Below the pieces are notes generated by a model. The model was not told the DNA's origin and did not search any database. It was given only the letters and a program-made list of their open reading frames with translations. From positions 124,001 through 188,000 of the forward strand of contig NZ_ML660090.1 in NCBI RefSeq assembly GCF_007004655.1: a DNA stretch of 64,000 nt. Direction: 5' to 3'. A program made the translations under genes and the position numbers. This document shows, one piece after another, positions 26,777-35,588 of the stretch. Numbering within the stretch: the stretch's first letter is position 1; every line of letters begins with the position of its first letter. Source of the stretch: Exilibacterium tricleocarpae. GTDB lineage: Bacteria > Pseudomonadota > Gammaproteobacteria > Pseudomonadales > Cellvibrionaceae.

Positions 26777-28851
26777 TTCACCACTTCCAGACTACTTGGC
26801 AAAGTAAAATCCGATTCCTTGGCCGGGCGCTCCAGTTTTCTGTACTCGATGCGTGCCGCGTTCAACACCAAAGGCATGGTGACCACACAACCTTTTTGCG
26901 CTGCCATAAACGCGGCATTCAAAGCCACGTTGTGAATATTTCCACCGTTCAGGCTGAGCTTTGCCAGACGCCGGCAATCAAAGTTTTCATCCACCGGCGT
27001 GGCCGGCGGAAATACTTTCTTCCAGATTTCCGTTCTTTCCTCCATACCCGGAAACGGAAAATCCACTATGAACCGCAGCCGGCGCATAAAAGCCTTGTCC
27101 AGCGAGGCCTTCATATTGGTAGCCAGAATCGCCAACCCCCGGTAGGATTCCATACGTTGCAACAAGTAATTAACCTCGATATTGGCGTAGCGGTCGTGAC
27201 TGTCTTTGACCTCGCTGCGTTTACCAAACAGCGCATCGGCTTCATCAAAGAATAAAATGGCGCCACTATCTTCGGCCGCATCGAAGAGTTTGCGCAGGTT
27301 CTTCTCGGTCTCGCCAATATATTTGTTCACCACCGCGGACAGATCAATGCGATAGAGATCCAGCTCCAGGGCATTGGCGATGACTTCCGCCGCCATGGTT
27401 TTGCCGGTCCCGCTTTCTCCGGCAAACAGTGCGCTGATGCCCAGCCCCCGGTTCATCTGCCCGCGAAACCCCCAATCCTCGTACACGCAATTGCGCTGAG
27501 CGACCTGATCGGTAATCTGCCGCAGTAAGGCCTTTTGCTCTGCCGGCAAAACCAGTTGTTCCCACTGCGCCTTGGCTTCGATCCGCTGCGCCAGCTGCTC
27601 CATGCCAACGCGGGCGGCAGCGCGGCACGCCTGCCACAGGTTCGGGCTCGGGATCGACTCTGTTCCATCCGCCGTCTCCAGCTTTTCCAATACCGTGCTG
27701 GCCAAGTGTTTAATCTCGTTCTGGCTGAAGGAAAACTGCTCAGACAGGCGTTGGGCGTAACCGCCGGCGTGATCCTGTAAAAACTGCAGCCATAACTGTT
27801 GTTGCTCTTCGGGCGTCGGCTTATTGATTTCGACAGAAAAACGGTTGCGAAGGGCCTCCAGGTTACCACCGTCCAGATCGACGAAAACGACACCACTGGT
27901 GCGATCCAAAAAGTGATTTAGCTGCGCTTTTTCCTGCTCGCCGGCGCCATCGACAACAATATACAGAGCCAAGGGCATCAACAGGGATTCCCTTTCCCAG
28001 AGACGTAAAAAGGTTTCCAGGTCACCGACCTGGTTAGGCAGGGACTTTATATGGGTCGACTGTAAGCTCAAACCCAGTTGCACCGAGGCGTGCGCCGCAA
28101 TCAGGCGTTTGCTGGCGGAATTGTTGCCTAAGAGTTCAATAAACGGTGTACCCGCACTGCCAAGCTGCAGATTTTCAACGATGGCATCTATCGTTCGCTG
28201 TTGCGAGGGCGGCAATGTCTCAGGCTCGACAGTTATCGGGTCGAGCAGCGGCGTCAAGCGGTCATCCAGGTAATTCAAACCTTTTAGATAATTGACAATA
28301 CGTTCATCCGCACACAGCGACGCACTGGTCAACGGCAGGGTTCCGGGTTGGTGAATTTCCAGCAGGCGCCAATAGCGCAGGGGAGCATGCGGCGACAGCG
28401 CATTCCAGCCCGCGTCCTCAAATAAAACAAATGCCAGGGCGAAGGTGGGATAAGGCTTATTCACATCACCCTGGGCCTCGGCACAGAGACCGGCGACTCT
28501 CGTATCGAGCTCGACCGCGGCACACAAGGCCAGAACACTGCAGTCAAATGTCGACAACCCCAGACGTTGGGCCAGTAGATTCAGGGCCGGCGGCGGATTT
28601 TGCTCCTCAAATTTGGTCATTTCCAAACGCGCCTGCTCGACATTTTCCCGGGCCCTCTCTGCAGGGGGGGCGGGGAGCATTTTATTTTCGTACTTTTTGC
28701 TGCGGCTGAACCAGGAATTCGATGTCTTCTTTTCTTTCTTCACGCCTGCCGATGAGGACCGCGCAAGTTGTTGCAGGCGCAGGCGAACCCAGTTTACGGT
28801 AGCCGCCAGGTGCTGGTCATTGTTGTCCATCCATTCCTTATGGGTACTCAC
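26773..28851 (-). CDS. AAA+ ATPase of the eCIS (Afp15-type)
   Basis: This 692-residue protein has an N-terminal helical region, a degenerate AAA-like domain (about 200-400; FIELLGNNSASKRLIAAHAS) and a full C-terminal AAA+ module. The active module shows Walker A GESGTGKT at 478-485, Walker B ILFFDEAD at 532-539, sensor 1 ILATNMK and an arginine-finger region (KAFMRRLRF). Homologues are universal in eCIS loci and are thought to remodel or help assemble the particle and its cargo. It overlaps both neighbours by 4 bases. It is cytoplasmic, with no membrane segment. Confidence 0.92.
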   Translation of the reverse strand: MSTHKEWMDNNDQHLAATVNWVRLRLQQLARSSSAGVKKEKKTSNSWFSRSKKYENKMLPAPPAERARENVEQARLEMTKFEEQNPPPALNLLAQRLGLSTFDCSVLALCAAVELDTRVAGLCAEAQGDVNKPYPTFALAFVLFEDAGWNALSPHAPLRYWRLLEIHQPGTLPLTSASLCADERIVNYLKGLNYLDDRLTPLLDPITVEPETLPPSQQRTIDAIVENLQLGSAGTPFIELLGNNSASKRLIAAHASVQLGLSLQSTHIKSLPNQVGDLETFLRLWERESLLMPLALYIVVDGAGEQEKAQLNHFLDRTSGVVFVDLDGGNLEALRNRFSVEINKPTPEEQQQLWLQFLQDHAGGYAQRLSEQFSFSQNEIKHLASTVLEKLETADGTESIPSPNLWQACRAAARVGMEQLAQRIEAKAQWEQLVLPAEQKALLRQITDQVAQRNCVYEDWGFRGQMNRGLGISALFAGESGTGKTMAAEVIANALELDLYRIDLSAVVNKYIGETEKNLRKLFDAAEDSGAILFFDEADALFGKRSEVKDSHDRYANIEVNYLLQRMESYRGLAILATNMKASLDKAFMRRLRFIVDFPFPGMEERTEIWKKVFPPATPVDENFDCRRLAKLSLNGGNIHNVALNAAFMAAQKGCVVTMPLVLNAARIEYRKLERPAKESDFTLPSSLEVVK

Positions 28852-30074
28852 GTTATCGTCACCTTTTGATTGTCGGCAAATGCCGGCGTGTCGCCGGAAA
28901 AATCCACAGGAATACTGTCCGCCCCGTCAACCCTCAGCCGCAACACATAGGGGTTAATGCCGGCGATCGCGTTTTCGACGGTAAACACCAGAGTAGTCGG
29001 CGCCGTCGGGTCGGCGGGTGTCGTACTGGAGTCCGGCTCGATGCTCCGGTCGCCAAAAAGCAGGACAACCTTTTGCCCGGCAACAAGCCGTGGCCGGCAC
29101 TCGATACTGAGAATCACATCTCCGGCGGGCGCGGAGGGCGGACTGATCGACGTTATCTGTGGCGACAGGGGCATGGCCAGAGAGTTACTGGTCCAGGCCG
29201 GTGTATCCGGATGCCGGATAACCAGTGAGACCGCGTAAAAGCCCGCCGGCCAGCGGGCCCCCAACCCGGGATCGTCGATCAATGCGGGAAGCCGGACTTC
29301 CATCTCCGCCGCACTGACGCCAGGTTCAGGCGACACCTCGATAGCTTCGGCCAGTTGCGGGTGCTCGAATCTGACACTGGTATTGTCGCCGCTTAAATTC
29401 TGCCCGAGCAGCGTCACCCTGTCGCCCAGCTCGGCACTGGGTTTCTGGTTGGGAAAACGTATGCCCGAGAGAGTTGCTGCGGGCGCCGCCATCACATCCG
29501 GGCCTCGGTCTTCCGCGCCGCGTTTCAGCACCGGCAGCGGTGTTTTGCTGTCACGATCGCTTTCGATCAGCACGACAGACACCTCATAGCCGGTGGAAAG
29601 CCGGTACTCAGCAGACTGAAAGCTGGTCCAGAGTTTTGACATATCGTCGAGCGTTAAGGTGTCCGGTGTGATGCGAATCCGCTCGAACTGTCGATGCAAG
29701 TCCGAATCCGGGCTGATACCTTCAATATCCGATCGACCCAATACCGGATGATCGTGCAGCAGGCTCATTGCCTGCCCCATAAGTTGCTGCCCGGAAATAT
29801 CGTCGTCATTGTCGCCGTAAGCGGTGATTAAATACTTCAGAATCAGCGACAGAGGCGGATGCGCACTCTCGCCGCTGCGGGCCTCTCCCGGCATGGGCGC
29901 ATTGCTGAATGCCGGGTTGTGATAGGTGCCGTAAAGAAAAATATTGACCTGCGGACCGTTGCCGCTCCGCGCAACACTCGGAGGCTGAGTGGTCACGTCC
30001 GTGCCCGGCGCAACGTCGGATAAAATATGCTGCAATGTCGCAGTCACTGTGGCTAGGGCCGCCGGCGTGCTCAC
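28848..30074 (-). CDS. DUF4255 cap protein (Afp16-type) with Ig/IPT-like extension
   Basis: This 408-residue protein starts with the DUF4255/Pvc16 N-terminal domain (ALATVTATLQHILSDVAPGT; VNIFLYGTYHNPAFSNAPMP; LSLILKYLITAYGDNDDD). In Afp and PVC this protein caps the tube and sets its length. Residues from about 190 onward form two Ig/IPT-like beta-sandwiches (LSGIRFPNQKPSAELGDRVT and ITSISPPSAPAGDVILSIEC), an extension beyond the minimal cap. They may decorate the distal end. It overlaps both neighbouring genes by 4 bases. Confidence 0.88.
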   Translation of the reverse strand: MSTPAALATVTATLQHILSDVAPGTDVTTQPPSVARSGNGPQVNIFLYGTYHNPAFSNAPMPGEARSGESAHPPLSLILKYLITAYGDNDDDISGQQLMGQAMSLLHDHPVLGRSDIEGISPDSDLHRQFERIRITPDTLTLDDMSKLWTSFQSAEYRLSTGYEVSVVLIESDRDSKTPLPVLKRGAEDRGPDVMAAPAATLSGIRFPNQKPSAELGDRVTLLGQNLSGDNTSVRFEHPQLAEAIEVSPEPGVSAAEMEVRLPALIDDPGLGARWPAGFYAVSLVIRHPDTPAWTSNSLAMPLSPQITSISPPSAPAGDVILSIECRPRLVAGQKVVLLFGDRSIEPDSSTTPADPTAPTTLVFTVENAIAGINPYVLRLRVDGADSIPVDFSGDTPAFADNQKVTIT

Positions 30075-31108
30075 GCTTTATCTCCCTGCTCTCTGTGTTT
30101 CAGGTAATCGTCTAGACTCATAACGCCCGTGGGTTTCCGCTTCGATGCAGTTGCTTTGCCGGTTTCCGTCTGGACTGCCCGAACGTCGACCCGGCCAATC
30201 GTGACGTTTACCACCGGCTCAGAAGCGGCTGGTGGATTTAGATCGCGCACCTGCCTACCGAGATCTTCCCGCAGCCGGGTTACCCAGTCGGGAGTATCGA
30301 GCATTCCCTTTTCCTGAAAAACTCCGGAGCCGGAGTCGTGGTTATCAGCGCGTTGCTTTGGGAAGTCGGGGTTAGAAGCACGTCGGTCGGGTGCCGGCTC
30401 CGGCGCTTTGTTCAATGAAACCAAATCTGTTCGCGGATTTACCACATCGCCGGGCGCGCTCAGTCCTGCGGCCGGCTGAGCAGATGTTTGTTGCAAAGGG
30501 GAAATCTCCCTTTCCCGGCTGATATCTGCAGGCGCCTGTCTGTCTTCTCCACTATTGCCCCTCTCAGGTACCCGGTGATTAGACAAACTCTGTAAAATTT
30601 CCTCAATCCGGGCATGCAACCCGTTTTCTTTTAAGAAATGTTGATCGGACGATTCGTGCTCAATATGCGACGACAGGTCAGGTGGTTGACGGGAGACCTG
30701 GTCGTCAATCGCCACCGGCCTCACTTCGCGGCTGGCATCGGACTGGCCGAGCGCCGCAGAGATGGCACTGATACGTTTATTGATATCTTCGAGGCGAGAG
30801 TGATCATCTGGTCCGACACTGTCTTGGCGAGGCGGATTCCGGTCTGTCTCTGTGCCATGCTCCCGAGATACCTCGTCCTGAACAAAAGGTCCGAGCCTAA
30901 CTGCCGCGCCGGCCGCTGAATCCACAACCGACTCGCCTGCCGCTCCCTGACTCTCTATGGTATCAGCGCAATCTGTAGTCAACCCGCTGCGCTCGGCCTC
31001 AAAGCGGCCCTGCGGGCGCGGTTGTACTGTTGCAGCAACGTCGCCGCTCAGGGCATCGCCCCCGGCCTGGTGGCGGCCAATCAAATTGGTTAGAAAGCCA
31101 CTGCTCAT
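30071..31108 (-). CDS. Conserved disordered eCIS protein, function unknown
   Basis: This 345-residue protein has a conserved head (MSSGFLTNLIGRHQAGGD, then VQPRPQGRFEAE), a long hydrophilic middle rich in Asp, Ser, Gln and Arg that is probably disordered, and a conserved tail (VNVTIGRVDVRAV ... SLDDYLKHREQ). This head-tail pattern recurs in eCIS loci between the gp26-like and DUF4255 genes. The start at 31108 gives an ATGA overlap with the preceding gene; longer versions read into it. The extended middle could act as a flexible length ruler or inner-tube filler, which is speculation. Confidence 0.7.
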   Translation of the reverse strand: MSSGFLTNLIGRHQAGGDALSGDVAATVQPRPQGRFEAERSGLTTDCADTIESQGAAGESVVDSAAGAAVRLGPFVQDEVSREHGTETDRNPPRQDSVGPDDHSRLEDINKRISAISAALGQSDASREVRPVAIDDQVSRQPPDLSSHIEHESSDQHFLKENGLHARIEEILQSLSNHRVPERGNSGEDRQAPADISREREISPLQQTSAQPAAGLSAPGDVVNPRTDLVSLNKAPEPAPDRRASNPDFPKQRADNHDSGSGVFQEKGMLDTPDWVTRLREDLGRQVRDLNPPAASEPVVNVTIGRVDVRAVQTETGKATASKRKPTGVMSLDDYLKHREQGDKA

Positions 31109-31839
31109 CCCAGCATCCCCAGATACAGCTGCCGGCGCACGGCGCTGAGATTGAGAATGTCCTTTTCGGTCCAGCCGTAGCCTCGTGCCAGCCGGAAAAC
31201 GGTGTGCAGCGTGCGCTGCGCCCATTCGCTGAGTTCGGCCCACAGAAAGCTGGTGATATCAAACAGCACATTCCACCGGTGCGAACACGCCGGACACTCA
31301 AGATTAATCTTTATTTCCGCCTGCGGATCCATTTGTTCAATGTGCTGGCCCGCGGCCTGAATGATGTCGTGCGGCAGTTTATCGACCGGGTGCGCTTTAC
31401 CGGCGCATTCCGCCCGCGCAATGCACCGGGTTATCAACGCCTGCTGCGCATCGTCCTGGCCCAGAACCCGATCGATATCACGGCTATTCGGCAGCCGAAA
31501 AAAAATATGGTAATTACCCGAGTGGAAATCGAATTGGTTGCCCTGCGATACTGCCGGCGGCGGCGCGACGTAGATATCCGACACTGAATTCTCCCATTCA
31601 AGCCGCTCCGTACAGGCCGGACAGAATGCCGTATTGGCAAGGCGCGAACCAAAACACCGCTGTCGCAGCCGCAACAAACGGCGGTCGCGCTCACCGATAC
31701 TCAGCCTGGCAAGTTCGTCCGGCTTCACGTCCGGGTAGGCGGCCACCAGCAGAATCAACGCTCTTTGCAACGGCGATTGATTCAGGCCCCGCTCCCAGAC
31801 TGACAGCATGTCGGCAGCACTGACTGTATTCATCGGCAT
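31105..31839 (-). CDS. T4 gp26-like baseplate protein with zinc-binding cysteines
   Basis: This 244-residue protein contains two Cys pairs (FCPACTERLEWE and ECPACSHRW) that probably bind zinc, and the C-terminal FLWAELSEWAQRTLHTVFRL, with GYGWTEKDILNLSAVRRQ after it, typical of gp26-like proteins in eCIS. The N-terminus begins MNTVSAADMLSVWERGLNQS. It likely contributes to the inner baseplate. It lies 16 bases after the tube gene and overlaps the next gene by 4 bases. Confidence 0.78.
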   Translation of the reverse strand: MPMNTVSAADMLSVWERGLNQSPLQRALILLVAAYPDVKPDELARLSIGERDRRLLRLRQRCFGSRLANTAFCPACTERLEWENSVSDIYVAPPPAVSQGNQFDFHSGNYHIFFRLPNSRDIDRVLGQDDAQQALITRCIARAECAGKAHPVDKLPHDIIQAAGQHIEQMDPQAEIKINLECPACSHRWNVLFDITSFLWAELSEWAQRTLHTVFRLARGYGWTEKDILNLSAVRRQLYLGMLG

Positions 31840-31854
31840 GCTCCCGGCGGGCCC

Positions 31855-32382
31855 TTAACCCTCCGGCTCCGTAAACTCGGGCTCGGTCGGCTCGGTTACC
31901 TCGTAGTCTCGCTCCCAGCCCTCGTTCTCAAGCTTTATGGTCTGTATCGCCACGGCATTGGCACTGGCATCAAGTTCCGGCATTGCCTGGTATTCCGATA
32001 CCCAGCAGCGGAACACTTTGTAGGCCAGGGCAAGTTGCCCGGCTTCGTTATACATTTCGATGATAATGTCTTTTCGAAAATCCTTGAGCGACACTTCGGA
32101 ACCCAGACCGGAGCCAAAATTCCAGACTTTATTGGCCCATTTCTCAAACTCGGGATCGTGGGTAACCCCTCGCTCCAGGGTAATGGCCTCGTACTTTGAC
32201 TGACCGGGAGATTTCCGCACGGTGCTGGGGTCGCCCCCCTCGCGATGTTCCACCATTTCAGTGGTGCGTTTGAGTGCACCGACTTTGCTGATACCGGCGA
32301 CAAATCTTCCGTCCCATTTGACCCGAAACTTGAAATTCTTATAGGGATCGAATCGTTGTGGATTAGCGCTAAACTGAGCCAT
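31855..32382 (-). CDS. Tail tube protein (Afp1/Afp5-type)
   Basis: This 175-residue protein matches T4-like inner tube proteins: DPYKNFKFRVKWDGRFVAGI, SKVGALKRTTEMVEHREGGD, ITLERGVTHDPEFEKWANKV and the C-terminal CWVSEYQAMPELDASANAVA. It would stack as hexamers within the sheath and carry the spike. Only one tube gene is seen, while Afp has two (Afp1 and Afp5). The acidic tail (EPTEPEFTEPEG) is unusual. A good ribosome site (AAAGGAG) precedes the start. Confidence 0.93.
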   Translation of the reverse strand: MAQFSANPQRFDPYKNFKFRVKWDGRFVAGISKVGALKRTTEMVEHREGGDPSTVRKSPGQSKYEAITLERGVTHDPEFEKWANKVWNFGSGLGSEVSLKDFRKDIIIEMYNEAGQLALAYKVFRCWVSEYQAMPELDASANAVAIQTIKLENEGWERDYEVTEPTEPEFTEPEG

Positions 32383-32393
32383 GTTTTACTCCT

Positions 32394-34052
32394 TTAAACT
32401 TCAAGTTCGCCCGCGATCTGCTGGATTTTGATAATGACAAACTCCGCGGGTTTTAAGGGCGCGAAACCGACGACGATATTGACAATGCCGCGGTCGATAT
32501 CGTTTTGCGTGGTGGTTTCTTTATCGCACTTGACAAAATAGGCCTGACTGGGTGTGGTGCCCTGAAACGCACCCTGGCGGAACAGGTTGTGCATGAAAGC
32601 ACCGATATTCAAACGGATCTGCGCCCAGAGCGGCTCGTCATTGGGTTCAAAAACCACCCACTGCGTGCCTCTGAACAAGCTCTCTTCAATAAACAGCGCG
32701 AGGCGGCGCACCGGAATGTATTTATAGTCGTCGGCGAGAATATCGGCGCCTCTCAACGTGCGGGAGCCCCAGACTACCCTGCCGATCACCGGAAAGCTGC
32801 GCAGGCAGTTTACGCCCAGGGGATTCAATTCACCGTTCTCGGCATCGGTCAATTTCACCGTGAGTTCAGGCACGCCGCGCAGGGTGGCCTCAATGCCCGC
32901 CGGCGCTTTCCACACACCGCGTTGGGTGTCCGTGCGCGACATGATTCCCGCTACCGCACCGCAGGGCACAAACGCCTCGACCTGGTTGTCACGCAGCGGG
33001 TTGGGTTGCTTCAGGCGCGGAAAAAATACCGCCGCGTTTTTGCTGACGGCGCCGACGCCGGCCGTAATGCCCTGCTTCGCACTGTCTTTATCGGTCCAGT
33101 CACTCCGCGCATCCACCAGCAGCAACGCCCGGCGTTTTTCACAATAGGCATTGGCTTTGGCGACCAGGGATTTATCGATATCGGCGGGGTTTCCGGCGGC
33201 ATCGACACCGCTGTAAGGCGGCAGGCACAGCAGGTTGAACAGATCTACGTCCTCGAGCGCATAGAGACCTTGTTTGGTCGTCTCAAAACCCGGGCCGGTA
33301 AAATCATTGACATCCAGGCTACTGCCATTGGATGCCACCAGTGTCAGTTTCGCCGCCTGCAACGCCGCCTCTTCGGCACTCGTGTCAGCATCCGGGTCCG
33401 CCTCGAGCGCCGCTTTGAGTGCTTCCTCCGCCAGGGTGACAGCGTCTTTTTCCGCTGCGGGCGTCGGTGGAGAACCCTCGGGGTAGACACCGTCCCAGCG
33501 CACCAGGCTGGAGGATGATTCAAGCACTTTATCCACTCGGCGCAGACTGTTTTTAAACGATAGGTTGAGGAAGGTTTCCGTGTCGCCCCCGGGGCCGACA
33601 TCCCGAACGGTGAGATTGAACAGATCGGCTTGATCCAGGCCGAGGCCGGCGGCAACTTCCGCCGACGTCTCCAGATCGACTTCCGCCCGCAGGTAGGCGC
33701 CCCAGGCTCCCTCGTAAGCCGCCTCCAGTGCCGCGCCACCGACAGCGAAGCTGGTCTTGGCCGGCGCAGCGCCTTCGCTGGTATCAGTGTGATAGAGGCG
33801 CACAATCACCGCCTGCGAGCCGCCGTTGAGATAAAAGTCCCTCACTGCATAACTCATGCTGCTGTCGAGATCCAATCCGCCAAATAGCCTTTCGTAATCA
33901 CCAAAACTGTTGATGATTTTTGCCTCGTTGACGGGTCCGCGTCTGGCTCTTCCGATAAATGCGGTAATAGAGGTAGCCACTCCGGTGATAGTGCGTACAC
34001 CGCTGGGGATTTCTTCTATATACACGCCCGGGTAGGTTGGTGTTACTGGCAT
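32394..34052 (-). CDS. Contractile tail sheath protein (Afp2-4-type)
   Basis: This 552-residue protein opens MPVTPTYPGVYIEEIPSGVR then TITGVATSITAFIGRARRGP, a hallmark of contractile tail sheaths, and ends with the conserved C-terminal domain (PVRRLALFIEESLFRGTQWV; NLFRQGAFQGTTPSQAYFVK). The middle inserts an Ala/Glu-rich variable domain (EEALKAALEADPDADTSAEE) that would point outward. Contraction of this protein drives the tube into the target. The start at 34052 has an AGGAG site 8 bases upstream; the longer frame upstream lacks sheath features. It is the first gene of the cluster. Confidence 0.95.
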   Translation of the reverse strand: MPVTPTYPGVYIEEIPSGVRTITGVATSITAFIGRARRGPVNEAKIINSFGDYERLFGGLDLDSSMSYAVRDFYLNGGSQAVIVRLYHTDTSEGAAPAKTSFAVGGAALEAAYEGAWGAYLRAEVDLETSAEVAAGLGLDQADLFNLTVRDVGPGGDTETFLNLSFKNSLRRVDKVLESSSSLVRWDGVYPEGSPPTPAAEKDAVTLAEEALKAALEADPDADTSAEEAALQAAKLTLVASNGSSLDVNDFTGPGFETTKQGLYALEDVDLFNLLCLPPYSGVDAAGNPADIDKSLVAKANAYCEKRRALLLVDARSDWTDKDSAKQGITAGVGAVSKNAAVFFPRLKQPNPLRDNQVEAFVPCGAVAGIMSRTDTQRGVWKAPAGIEATLRGVPELTVKLTDAENGELNPLGVNCLRSFPVIGRVVWGSRTLRGADILADDYKYIPVRRLALFIEESLFRGTQWVVFEPNDEPLWAQIRLNIGAFMHNLFRQGAFQGTTPSQAYFVKCDKETTTQNDIDRGIVNIVVGFAPLKPAEFVIIKIQQIAGELEV

Positions 34053-34254
34053 GTCAATACTCCTGTAGCTCGATTTCCGGTGATCATCAGCGTTTATTCC
34101 CAACATCAAATAACAGCGGCCAAGGTTGGCTGAGGCCGATGTCCGGCAACAACAGATTTGCGTGAGAAAAAGTTGGTTTGAATAAGAGGAACAGTGGGTG
34201 TGGCTGCCGATAGCGTGGTTCCATTTTTACGTTTCCATTGATAAAAGCATCAGG
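34053..34254 (-). promoter_or_regulatory. Upstream region of the eCIS operon
   Basis: These 202 bases separate the sheath gene from a small gene on the same strand and should hold the main eCIS promoter, unless transcription starts further up. I searched for a sigma-54 element (GG then GC about 10 bases on, in TGGCAC/TTGCA context) and found no convincing match, nor a good -35/-10 pair. The only clear signal is the AGGAG ribosome site of the sheath gene. Confidence 0.4.
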
Positions 34255-34560
34255 TCATAAAACGTCGGGCGGAGCAACGCGCTTTAACGCATAGCGTACT
34301 TCGCCACCAGCGCGCGTATAGGCAACCACCTTCTTTTTCTTCGTAAGATGATTGAGTGCTCGTTGCGCGCTGACTACATTGATATCATCACCTCGCAACC
34401 ACCAGCGCACAATTCCTTCAAGGGTGTCCGATGCGGTTGGGTGGAGACTTAGATAGTCCATAATCTCTTGCGCTATTTTATTAACGTCCCCAGCGGTGAC
34501 GTCTGCGTCCCCGGGTTCCATGGAGACTAATAGGGCAATCTTCGTACCAAAACCTGACAT
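34255..34560 (-). CDS. Small winged-helix-like protein upstream of the eCIS
   Basis: This 101-residue protein has a helical core (DVNKIAQEIMDYLSLHPTAS, then DTLEGIVRWWLRGDD), a second helix (NVVSAQRALNHLTKKKKVVA) and a beta-hairpin-like end (YTRAGGEVRYALKRV). The helix-helix-wing order resembles small winged-helix regulators or adaptors. It shares strand with the eCIS genes and lies 202 bases upstream of the sheath start, so it could regulate them. I do not assign a named family. Confidence 0.6.
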   Translation of the reverse strand: MSGFGTKIALLVSMEPGDADVTAGDVNKIAQEIMDYLSLHPTASDTLEGIVRWWLRGDDINVVSAQRALNHLTKKKKVVAYTRAGGEVRYALKRVAPPDVL

Positions 34561-34909
34561 CCCCTGTTTTAGCGCTATTGGGGAGCACGAGAGTAAATCG
34601 GTGAGGTATTTTTGCCGCAGTTGAGAGGTTATTTATGCCAAAGGGGTGGGGCAAAAGCAGCGCACTTTGATGGCGACCACCAGCTTTAGGTCAGAATCGA
34701 TCGTGCCGTTTTCTATCGGGTACCCTCTCGCCCAAGGTATTAACACTTCAGGAGATCTTTGCTAATCGATTCGGCCCCTGGCGGCTTTGGGGGTTCGAGT
34801 TCTTTTGAGGCGCAGGTGCCGCCATTCAACTACTGGGTTCATATTAAGGGGTCATATTAAGGGGTCGTAGTGCTTGGTCTTTGAGCACTACGGCCTCGCC
34901 CCCTTTAAA
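34561..34909. other. Intergenic region with short direct repeat and hairpin
   Basis: About 350 bases between the winged-helix-like gene and the TetR gene, both on the minus strand. It contains two tandem copies of CATATTAAGGGGT (34840-34852 and 34853-34865) and a hairpin at 34866-34892. No open frame with a family motif or ribosome site is seen. Confidence 0.6.
34866..34892 (-). terminator. Candidate terminator after the TetR gene
   Basis: CGTAGTGCT and AGCACTACG form a perfect 9-bp stem with a 9-base loop, 18 bases past the TetR stop codon. The outer GGGG and CCCC runs could extend pairing. The following bases on the minus strand (ACCCCTTAATATG) lack a clear U-run, so efficiency is uncertain. 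Confidence 0.4.
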
Positions 34910-35503
34910 TTATCCCACCTGTCTCGCAACCATATCCGTAATAGTGGCGCGGAGCTCTTGTTTAGCCTGTTGCTCTGTAATGTCTTTGGCCGCCGCCGCA
35001 TAGGACAATGCCTCTGCGGCGCCCAACATAGACTGCAATCCGGCAAAGTGAACAGCACCGGAAGGTGAGAAAGGCGCCAGGGCTGCCTGGCATTTTTTAA
35101 GGAAGGCGGTCTTGCAAGTGCGCTTAACTTTTTCCAATTCCGGTAAGGTACCCAGTGCCGCCGCAACCCCTGGAATTTCCTTGGCTTGCGCCATAACGCA
35201 GTCCACATAACCGTCTGCAATGGCCTTGGCACAAGACTCGAGTGTTCCGCAGTTTTCTTTGATCGCCTGTTCTATCAGTGCGGTCTGGCGCACATCAAAT
35301 TCCCGATAAAGCGCAACAAGAAGACCACTGCGTGTTCCAAAATGATCATAGACTACCGGCTTGGTCACACCCGATTGCTCTGCGAGATGCCCGAGCGTCA
35401 GGGCCTCCGCACCTTCTTTGCGAACAATGGTCCATGCCACACCCATCAACTGGTGATATCTCTCATCGCGTGAGAGACGTTGCCGTACTTTACTTGACAC
35501 CAC
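34910..35503 (-). CDS. TetR/AcrR-family transcriptional regulator
   Basis: This 197-residue protein has a canonical TetR N-terminal helix-turn-helix: EALTLGHLAEQSGVTKPVVY then DHFGTRSGLLVALYREFD. The C-terminal ligand domain is all-helical (VDCVMAQAKEIPGVAAALGT). The start appears to be GTG at 35503 or the adjacent GTG codon. It diverges from an oxidoreductase gene, with a palindromic site between, the usual plan for a repressor that controls itself and its target. The inducer is unknown. Confidence 0.92.
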   Translation of the reverse strand: MVSSKVRQRLSRDERYHQLMGVAWTIVRKEGAEALTLGHLAEQSGVTKPVVYDHFGTRSGLLVALYREFDVRQTALIEQAIKENCGTLESCAKAIADGYVDCVMAQAKEIPGVAAALGTLPELEKVKRTCKTAFLKKCQAALAPFSPSGAVHFAGLQSMLGAAEALSYAAAAKDITEQQAKQELRATITDMVARQVG

Positions 35504-35536
35504 TATATACCAAGAGTAACCTACTAATGGTATATA
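35504..35536. promoter_or_regulatory. Palindromic operator between tetR and oxidoreductase genes
   Basis: TATATACCA (35504-35512) and TGGTATATA (35528-35536) are perfect 9-bp arms around a 15-base spacer, adjoining the TetR start codon and about 50 bases before the oxidoreductase start. A TTGACA box lies at 35494-35499. The site is well placed for autoregulation and repression of the divergent gene. Confidence 0.65.
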
Positions 35537-35588
35537 AGGGTACCAATTGTTTCAGCTAATGACAACTGAATTCACAGGAGTACAAGTT

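Larger units (their letters stand above)
8031..34052 (-). other. Extracellular contractile injection system (eCIS) gene cluster
   Basis: Twenty same-strand genes, many joined by 4-base ATGA overlaps, form a phage-tail-like machine. The order from the promoter side is: sheath, tube, gp26-like baseplate protein, conserved disordered protein, DUF4255 cap, AAA+ ATPase, small conserved protein, three cargo-like proteins, tube-initiator-like protein, LysM protein, hub, OB-fold spike, PAAR-like tip, gp25-like protein, two gpJ-like baseplate proteins, gpI-like protein, DUF6519 protein. No capsid, portal, terminase, lysis or integrase gene is present, which separates it from a prophage. DUF4157 cargo and the Afp15-type ATPase are hallmarks of eCIS (Afp, PVC, MAC and relatives). 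A recognisable long tape-measure gene and a separate tail-fibre gene are not seen. Confidence 0.93.

Noticed and set aside
8031-34052. Prophage or pyocin interpretation of the tail-like cluster
   Set aside because: There are no capsid, packaging, lysis, integrase or tail-fibre genes, while the DUF4157 cargo and Afp15-type ATPase point to eCIS.
34053-34254. Sigma-54 promoter before the sheath gene
   Set aside because: No GG-N10-GC pair in the right context was found on the minus strand.
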